A stretch of DNA of 64,000 nucleotides, from the NCBI RefSeq assembly GCF_002979655.1, contig NZ_PCPG01000002.1, positions 247,711-311,710 on the forward strand, in the 5' to 3' direction. The position numbers and the translations under genes are program-made. Every line of letters begins with the position of its first letter. The stretch's first letter is position 1. The stretch comes from Microbacterium sp. MYb45. GTDB taxonomy: Bacteria; Actinomycetota; Actinomycetes; Actinomycetales; Microbacteriaceae. The notes beneath the pieces were generated by a model. The model was given only the letters and a program-made list of their open reading frames with translations, was not told where the DNA came from and did not search any database. Positions 58,751 to 64,000 of the stretch are shown here, piece by piece.

Positions 58751-60927
58751 GGGACATCCTGCACCTGACGGCCCGCGACGTGCGGCACGCGACCCAGAAC
58801 GTGATGGCGTGCATCGTCCTGTTCGGCCTCGTCGTCATCCCGTCGCTGTTCACCTGGTTCAACGTCATCGCCAGCTGGGATCCGTTCGCGAACACGAAGG
58901 ACCTGAAGATCGCGGTCGCGAGCACCGACGCCGGGTATGAGAGCGACCTCGTGCCGATCCGCGTGAACGTCGGCGAACAGGTTCTCTCCCAGCTTCGCGG
59001 GAACGACCAGCTCGACTGGGTCATCACCGATGAGCACGACGCGATCGACGGGACGAAGTCCGGCGAGTACTACGCCGCGATCGTGCTGCCCGAGACGTTC
59101 AGCGCCGACATGCTGACGTTCTACGCCGACGGCGGCGACCGCACGCACATCGCGCTCTACACGAACGAGAAGAAGAACGCTCTGGCGCCGAAGATCACCG
59201 GACAGGGCGCGGAAGGGGTCTCGTCCGCGATCAGCGACACCTTCGCCCAGACGCTCGGCGACGTGGCTCTCGGCCTCGTCTCGTCGATGTCGGACTACCT
59301 CACCGATGAGGACACGCAGGCAGCGCTCACCCGCATCGAGGCCCGCCTCGGGAGCGTGGGAGATCAGCTGCGGTCCGGGGCGCACACGGCCGACACCTTC
59401 ACGGCTCTGCTCGAGGCGAGCCGGCCCCTGCTCGACAGCGCCTCGGGCCTGGTCGGCTCGGCCGGCGACGCGTTCACCGACACCTCGGGCGCGCTCGGCA
59501 GCGGGGTGGACGCGGCGGGCACACTGAAGTCGACCCTGCAGACGGCCGCCCAGTCCCTGACGGATGCGCTCGCGGCGACGGCGAGTAGCTACGACGCCGT
59601 CGGTCAGCGCATCGACGAACTGTACGCCGGGGCCGACTCGCTCAGCGGCAGCCAGGTGCAGGCGATCACCACGCTCGCGGACCGCGTGCAGCAGCAGATC
59701 GACCAGTACTCCGCGGTCAAGAACACCCTGGAGACGGAGGTCGGGCCGAACCTTCCCGAATCCGCGCAGCCCGACTTCGACGCCGTGATCAGTCGGCTCG
59801 ATGAGGCCATCGCCCGGCAGCAGGCCCTGCAGGAGCGCCTCCAGACCGCGGCGACCGAGATCGCGGCCGGCAACGACTCGGCGCAGAGCTCGCATCAGGA
59901 GATCACCGCCGCGATCGCCGCGGCGAAGAAGGCGATCACGGACGCACGGAGCACGTACGACAACGGGCTGAAGGCACAGCTGAACTCCCTCTCGTCGACC
60001 CTCACGCAGATCGGCTCCGACGTCTCGGCGATCCGCTCCGACCTCTCCGGTATCACGTCCGGCCTCTCCGGAGCATCCGATTCCGTGCAGTCGACCCTGT
60101 CGCGCGCACAGGAGGCCACGACGCAGCTGTCGGCATCGCTGAACTCGTTGGCCGACCGGTTCGACACCGTGCAGCAGGCGATGACGAAGGCCGCGGACAC
60201 CGGCGATCTCAGTGAGCTGATGGGCGCCGACCCCGGCGTGCTCGCCACGTCCCTCGCCGAACCCGTGCGCGTGGACCGCACCGCGGTGTTCCCCGTGGCC
60301 GGTTTCGGCGCGGCCATGGCACCGCTGTACATGATCCTGGCCCTCTGGGTGGGTGCGCTGTTGATGACCGTGACGATCCGCGTCGACGTGAACGCCGAGA
60401 CGCTCCCCGATCGCCCCGAACTCACCCCGACGCAGAAGTATCTCGGCCGCTACGGCATCTTCGGCCTGGTCGGTCTCGCACAGAGCACGCTGCTGACCCT
60501 CGGGCTGATCCTCTTCGTCCAGGTCGAACCCGCGCATCCGCTCCTGCTGATCCTGGCCGGGTGGGCGATCTCGACCGTGTTCACCCTCATCGTCTACACG
60601 GCCGTGGTCGCGTTCGGCAACGCGGGCAAGGCGCTCTCGGTGCTGCTCCTGGTGATCCAGATCTCGGGTTCGGGCGGAGCGTATCCGCTGCAGCTGCTGC
60701 CCGACTGGTTCCAGAGCATCAGCCCGTTCCTGCCCGCGACCTACGCCGTGAACATGGTGCGATCGGCGATCGCCGGCGTCTACCAGGGCGACTTCTGGTG
60801 GTCGCTGGGCGCGCTCGCGCTGTTCATCATCCCCGCGCTGCTCCTCGGTCTCGTGCTCCGTCGCCCGTTGATGACGTACAACCGCAAGCTCGTCGACGCA
60901 CTCGCGTCGACCAAGTTGATGTCGTGA
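58747..60927 (+). CDS. YhgE/Pip-family envelope protein (second of the pair)
   Basis: A 726-residue membrane protein of the same family, without the acidic tail. The N-terminal helix is MACIVLFGLVVIPSLFTWFN, residues about 45-500 form the extracellular segment, and six C-terminal helices follow (LYMILALWVGALLMTVTIRV onward). The LLVIQISGSGGAYPLQLLPD and FLPATYAVNMVRSAIAGVYQ blocks are the YhgE/Pip signature and align with LLVIMQIPGASGLYPIELMP and LPFSYGIDAMRETIGGFYDG of the first protein. Translation is coupled by an ATGA overlap with a good GGGGAGGA site. The two probably act as a heteromeric complex. Confidence 0.92.
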   Translation: MRDILHLTARDVRHATQNVMACIVLFGLVVIPSLFTWFNVIASWDPFANTKDLKIAVASTDAGYESDLVPIRVNVGEQVLSQLRGNDQLDWVITDEHDAIDGTKSGEYYAAIVLPETFSADMLTFYADGGDRTHIALYTNEKKNALAPKITGQGAEGVSSAISDTFAQTLGDVALGLVSSMSDYLTDEDTQAALTRIEARLGSVGDQLRSGAHTADTFTALLEASRPLLDSASGLVGSAGDAFTDTSGALGSGVDAAGTLKSTLQTAAQSLTDALAATASSYDAVGQRIDELYAGADSLSGSQVQAITTLADRVQQQIDQYSAVKNTLETEVGPNLPESAQPDFDAVISRLDEAIARQQALQERLQTAATEIAAGNDSAQSSHQEITAAIAAAKKAITDARSTYDNGLKAQLNSLSSTLTQIGSDVSAIRSDLSGITSGLSGASDSVQSTLSRAQEATTQLSASLNSLADRFDTVQQAMTKAADTGDLSELMGADPGVLATSLAEPVRVDRTAVFPVAGFGAAMAPLYMILALWVGALLMTVTIRVDVNAETLPDRPELTPTQKYLGRYGIFGLVGLAQSTLLTLGLILFVQVEPAHPLLLILAGWAISTVFTLIVYTAVVAFGNAGKALSVLLLVIQISGSGGAYPLQLLPDWFQSISPFLPATYAVNMVRSAIAGVYQGDFWWSLGALALFIIPALLLGLVLRRPLMTYNRKLVDALASTKLMS

Positions 60928-60956
60928 CTCCTGTGTCTCCGCGAAAGGACCATGAA

Positions 60957-61574
60957 GTGACCGCACCGAATCCCCGGCGTCGGCGCGATGCGCTCGCCAA
61001 CCGCGAGGCCCTGCTGCGCGCGGCGCAGTCGGTGCTCGCGACCAACCCCACGGCGTCGCTCGACGTGATCGCCCAGGCCGCCGGCCTCACGCGTCGGTCC
61101 GTCTACGGCCACTTCGCCGACCGCGACAGCCTGCTGCGCGAGGTGATCGCCGTCGGCGCACAGCGGTTCAACGCGATCGCCGAGGCGACCGACGAATCCG
61201 ACCCCCGCGTCACGCTGGCGCGGATGGCGACGCGGCTGTGGCGGGAGGCCTCGGCCGTCCGCGCGTCGGCCAACATCGCCCTCGATGATGCGCATCTGAC
61301 CGACACCGTGCTCGCCCTGGCGCCGCTGCGCCGACGAATCCGCGATCTGACGAGGGCCGGCGTGGACTCCGGGGCGTTCCGTGCAGACATGCCGGCCGAG
61401 CTGCTCGCCTTCCTCATCGAGGAGACGGCGCGGGCCACCCTGCGCGAGCTGCGGCTCACCACGACCGACGCGGACTCGACCGTCGTGCGGGTGGTGCTGA
61501 GCATCGTGGGCCTCTCGTGGACGGAGCAGGCCGAGCTCATCGGCGCGCACCCCGAGATCTTCGCGCAGGACTGA
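60957..61574 (+). CDS. TetR-family regulator of the YhgE/Pip operon
   Basis: A 205-residue regulator with helix-turn-helix TASLDVIAQAAGLTRRSVYG followed by HFADRDSLLREVIAVGAQRF. The ligand domain is Ala- and Arg-rich and contains DMPAELLAFLIEETARATLR. The GTG at 60957 has AAAGGA upstream; a GTG at 60924 overlapping the YhgE stop is an alternative. It is in the same operon as the two YhgE genes and probably represses them, which would make expression inducible by a membrane-active or exported compound. Confidence 0.88.
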   Translation: MTAPNPRRRRDALANREALLRAAQSVLATNPTASLDVIAQAAGLTRRSVYGHFADRDSLLREVIAVGAQRFNAIAEATDESDPRVTLARMATRLWREASAVRASANIALDDAHLTDTVLALAPLRRRIRDLTRAGVDSGAFRADMPAELLAFLIEETARATLRELRLTTTDADSTVVRVVLSIVGLSWTEQAELIGAHPEIFAQD

Positions 61575-61614
61575 GACCGCGGCAGACGGCTCGCTCGCGC
61601 CCGTTCGTGGTCGT

Positions 61615-62115
61615 TCAGGCCGTCGCTTCCCCGAACCGCCCCGGACTCGCCACAGCTTCGGCAGTGACCGACCGATCCCCCGCGCGCACCCGGAACCAGA
61701 GGGTGAGCTCGGTCAGCGCCCGGACGAGGGTGTCCACATCTGAGCCGGCGTCCAGGTCGGCGAACGAGTCCCGGTAACCCTCGGGGCGCCTCTCGCCGCG
61801 ATGCAGCACCCGGTACCCCATGGTCCAGTCCGAGAAGCGGCGCTCGGCGATCGACTCCTGCATGAGCACGCGCAGGTCGTGGTGTCGGGAGTCGTCGCGG
61901 ATGACGTCGACGAGGTCCGCGACGGTCTCCGGATCCCCCTCCAGCACCTGGATGAAGCGCCCGTCTCGATGAAGGAGCATGCCGGTTATGGCACGCCCAT
62001 CGTTGAGACGCCGGCACACGGTGAGGAGCTGCTCGAGTGCGGATTCACGGAACGGCTGGGAAGCAGTGCTGGTGTAGACCAGCGAGACCAGACCGGTGTC
62101 GGCTTTCGTGCTCAC
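61615..62115 (-). CDS. BLUF-domain blue-light photoreceptor
   Basis: A 166-residue FAD-binding light sensor. Key BLUF residues are in place: Tyr14 in LVSLVYTSTASQP, Asn38 in CRRLNDGRAITG, Gln56 in GRFIQVLEGDPE and Trp97 in RRFSDWTMGYR, so the photocycle should be intact. About 60 residues follow the BLUF core (RPEGYRDSFADLDAGSDVDT) and form a short helical extension with no known output domain, as in short BLUF proteins that signal by protein contact. The GTG at 62115 overlaps the stop of the upstream 91-residue gene (GTGA), making that protein a likely partner. Confidence 0.93.
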   Translation of the reverse strand: MSTKADTGLVSLVYTSTASQPFRESALEQLLTVCRRLNDGRAITGMLLHRDGRFIQVLEGDPETVADLVDVIRDDSRHHDLRVLMQESIAERRFSDWTMGYRVLHRGERRPEGYRDSFADLDAGSDVDTLVRALTELTLWFRVRAGDRSVTAEAVASPGRFGEATA

Positions 62116-62387
62116 AACGCCACCCCCTGCTCACCGTCATGGAACTCGGGCGACGACTCGACCATCAGCTGTTCCACCGCGGCCGTGGCCGCCGGCAACG
62201 TCGGGAAGTCACCCTGGGGCCGTGACCGGGCATCGAACGCGCGATACCCTCCGTCCGGTTGCCTGTCGATGTATCCGAGGAAGTCGCCGCGGCGGCTTCC
62301 GACATGGAAGCCCTCCTCGACGCAGGCCCAGAGGACGTCGTGATCGGGTCGGGCGGAGTTCGGCACTCTGGAACGATACGTGCGCAC
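62112..62387 (-). CDS. Small protein of unknown function co-transcribed with the BLUF sensor
   Basis: A 91-residue protein without signal or membrane segment. Its centre, GFHVGSRRGDFLGYIDRQPD followed by GGYRAFDARSRPQGDFPTLP, looks like a small beta sheet, and the C-terminus (AATAAVEQLMVESSPEF) is helical. The start is probably the GTG at 62387. The stop overlaps the BLUF start by four bases, so the two are translated together. Family not recognised; a partner for the light sensor is an inference from position only. Confidence 0.7.
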   Translation of the reverse strand: MRTYRSRVPNSARPDHDVLWACVEEGFHVGSRRGDFLGYIDRQPDGGYRAFDARSRPQGDFPTLPAATAAVEQLMVESSPEFHDGEQGVAL

Positions 62388-62547
62388 CGTCCACAGCGCG
62401 CTCCCCTTTACAGCCGCGGCAGCGGTGCGCTAAGCGCGCGCCGTAGGGGTTGCAGGAGCGACGATCCGCACGGTATTCGGCATCCGCTTCGAAAGCAGAG
62501 CCTTCGATCACCTCGATCGGCGGTCCTCGTCCGGGAGAATGGACGTT

Positions 62548-64000
62548 ATGTCCGCGACACCCCGCCGGCCGCTGCTCTCCGCTGTGCGCCGCCTGCTGCA
62601 CACCGACCCCTCCACGGTCGCGCACACCGAGGTCCTGCCCGTCATCGACGAGCGCACGGTGCCCCGGGTGCTCGACCTGGCGACGAGGATCGGGGAGTCG
62701 ATGTTCGCGGTCGGCGCCTCGGCCCATGAGGTGACGTTGGCCATCACCCGCGTCTGCGACGCGTACGGGATGAAGGGCGTGCAGGTCGACGTCACCTACA
62801 ACTCGATCACGGTGTCGTTCCACCTGAGCGGCGAGGTCTGGCCCGAGACGCTGGTGCGCGTCGTGCGGGTCACCGCCCCCGATCACGCGAAGCTGCAGCG
62901 GGTGCAGGCCCTGGTCGCCGACATCGACGGTGGGCTCGACCTCGAATCCGCCCGCACGACCTTCCGAGCGATCCGCCGGGTCCCGTTCCGCTATCAGCAG
63001 CCGGTCGTGATCGTCGCCCGAGCCCTGCTCGCCGTCGGCGTAAGCATCATGCTCGGCGCCTCCCCGATCATCGTCGGACTCACGTTCGTCGCCGCCCTGT
63101 GCGCGGCCCTGACCCAGGCGGGTCTCGCCCGGCTCCGGGTGCCGCTGTTCTTCAGCCAGATCGCCGGAGGGTTCGTGACCACCGTCGTGGCGGTCGTCGT
63201 CTCGGCGCTGGGCTCGGCGGGGATCGAGCCGTTCGTCGGAATCCGTCCGTCGATCATCGTCGCCTCGGGCATCGTGCTGATGCTGGCCGGTCTCACCGTG
63301 GTGGGCGCGGCACAGGATGCGATCGACGGCTTCGCACTCACCGCCGGCGGGCGCATCCTCGACCTCACGATGCAGACCCTCGGTGTGGTGATCGGCATCC
63401 TCGTCGGCCTGGAACTCGGGAGCGTCCTGGGGTTCACCATGGACCTCCCCGACGGCCCGGCACCGTTCGGCCCGATCCTGAACCAGTTCGTCGGCGCGAT
63501 CATCATCGCGATCGCCGTCGCGGTGTTCAACGGCGCCGGCATCCGCATCATCCTGGTGAGCGCGCTGCTCAGTGCGGTGACCCTCGCGGGCTACTCGGGT
63601 TCGGTGGCGCTGAACCTGCACCCGGCTGCGGCGAGCGCGGTCGGCGCTCTGCTCGCGAGCTTCCTCGGGATGCTCATCGCCCGCAACCTGCACGTCCCGT
63701 CGGTCGCGGTCACGACCGCGGCCATCGTCCCCCTCGTTCCCGGTGTCGCCGTGTTCCAGGGCCTGCTGGAGATGGTGCACGCCACCGGGACGTCCACGGG
63801 GATGCTGGTCGCCGGCGGATCACTCATCGACGCCGCAGTGATCGGCATCGGTCTGGCGTCCGGCGCCTCGCTCGGCCTCTACCTCGGCACCCCGGTGCGG
63901 GCGACTCTCGCGAGCGTCGCGAAGACCCGCGCCCGCACCGGGGTGCCGAGGTTCCACTCGCCGAGCCGTGCCGGACGCCCGGTTCCGATCCCGCATCTGC
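62548..64000 (+). CDS. ThrE-family threonine/serine exporter, C-terminus outside the window
   Basis: At least 484 residues are visible. The N-terminal DUF1212 part has VLDLATRIGESMFAVGASAH, EVTLAITRVCDAYGMKGVQV and DVTYNSITVSFH. After about residue 150 come ten or so helices, beginning RALLAVGVSIMLGASPIIVG and including FFSQIAGGFVTTVVAVVVSA. The second half (DUF3815-like) contains PSVAVTTAAIVPLVPGVAVF and GLLEMVHATG. This is the domain order of Corynebacterium ThrE, which exports L-threonine and L-serine by proton motive force. The ATG at 62548 was preferred over an in-frame ATG nine bases upstream because GGGAG then has normal spacing. The frame is open at the right edge. Confidence 0.92.
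   Translation, partial: MSATPRRPLLSAVRRLLHTDPSTVAHTEVLPVIDERTVPRVLDLATRIGESMFAVGASAHEVTLAITRVCDAYGMKGVQVDVTYNSITVSFHLSGEVWPETLVRVVRVTAPDHAKLQRVQALVADIDGGLDLESARTTFRAIRRVPFRYQQPVVIVARALLAVGVSIMLGASPIIVGLTFVAALCAALTQAGLARLRVPLFFSQIAGGFVTTVVAVVVSALGSAGIEPFVGIRPSIIVASGIVLMLAGLTVVGAAQDAIDGFALTAGGRILDLTMQTLGVVIGILVGLELGSVLGFTMDLPDGPAPFGPILNQFVGAIIIAIAVAVFNGAGIRIILVSALLSAVTLAGYSGSVALNLHPAAASAVGALLASFLGMLIARNLHVPSVAVTTAAIVPLVPGVAVFQGLLEMVHATGTSTGMLVAGGSLIDAAVIGIGLASGASLGLYLGTPVRATLASVAKTRARTGVPRFHSPSRAGRPVPIPHL

Noticed and set aside
55643..60966. Two frames of about 900 codons on the minus strand
   Set aside because: They lie antisense to the two YhgE/Pip genes, with Asp/Arg/His-rich composition and no domains.
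62388..62547. Gap between the 91-residue gene and the ThrE gene
   Set aside because: I looked for an RNA gene or operator. No strong stem, repeat or conserved element was visible beyond expected promoter space.

Overview
The window is chromosomal DNA from a high-GC actinobacterium, most likely Microbacterium or a close relative in the Microbacteriaceae. This rests on the very high GC, many GTG/TTG and leaderless starts, actinobacterial versions of LacI/MarR/TetR regulators, DesK-type kinase and ThrE exporter, and several dedicated sugar-utilisation loci. The species cannot be fixed from sequence alone. Coding density is very high. No gap between genes exceeds 300 bases, and I saw no tRNA, rRNA, CRISPR array, transposase or phage gene.

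Region 1 (1-2650): a LacI-type regulator cut by the window edge, two copies of a 14-bp palindrome upstream of it, a DNA/RNA non-specific endonuclease gene interrupted by one in-frame TAG, and a second LacI regulator. Region 2 (1585-11339): an arabinan/arabinoside regulon. It holds a secreted BNR-propeller hydrolase with CBM35-like and ricin-type lectin modules, a GH1 enzyme, an ABC importer and a GH51 arabinofuranosidase. Five copies of TACAACGTTGTA-type operators lie in front of the regulator and the transport and hydrolase units. Region 3 (11344-16902): an old yellow enzyme, two MarR paralogues, a 14-TM drug exporter with a 32-bp inverted repeat in front of it, and a divergent DMT transporter/TetR pair with two operators. 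Region 4 (16936-24672): lipoproteins, an alpha/beta hydrolase, GT2, SGNH esterase, a DesK/NarL-type two-component pair next to a membrane protein, and small genes.

Region 5 (24736-31599): a rhamnoside locus (GH78, two permeases, binding protein, LacI) with two operators. Region 6 (31634-47598): the most unusual stretch. It has a Tat-exported small protein, a 1396-residue secreted mosaic protein (propeller, LamG, sugar-binding-like domain, two Ig-like repeats) and a branched-chain-amino-acid-type (HAAT) ABC importer controlled by a LacI-type regulator. Two sulfatases without signal peptides and a genuine formylglycine-generating enzyme follow. The same 26-bp double operator occurs in front of the mosaic protein and between the importer and its LacI regulator. 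I infer a system that imports a sulfate ester and desulfates it inside the cell.

Region 7 (47665-51425): xylose use (ROK regulator, xylA, xylB) with an operator between xylR and xylA. Region 8 (51438-55790): NIPSNAP protein, FAD oxidoreductase, and a MarR/luciferase-like monooxygenase/NADP oxidoreductase unit with two operators, then a lipoprotein. Region 9 (55859-61574): two tandem YhgE/Pip envelope proteins with a TetR regulator. Region 10 (61615-64000): a BLUF blue-light sensor co-transcribed with a small unknown protein, then a ThrE-type exporter cut by the window edge.
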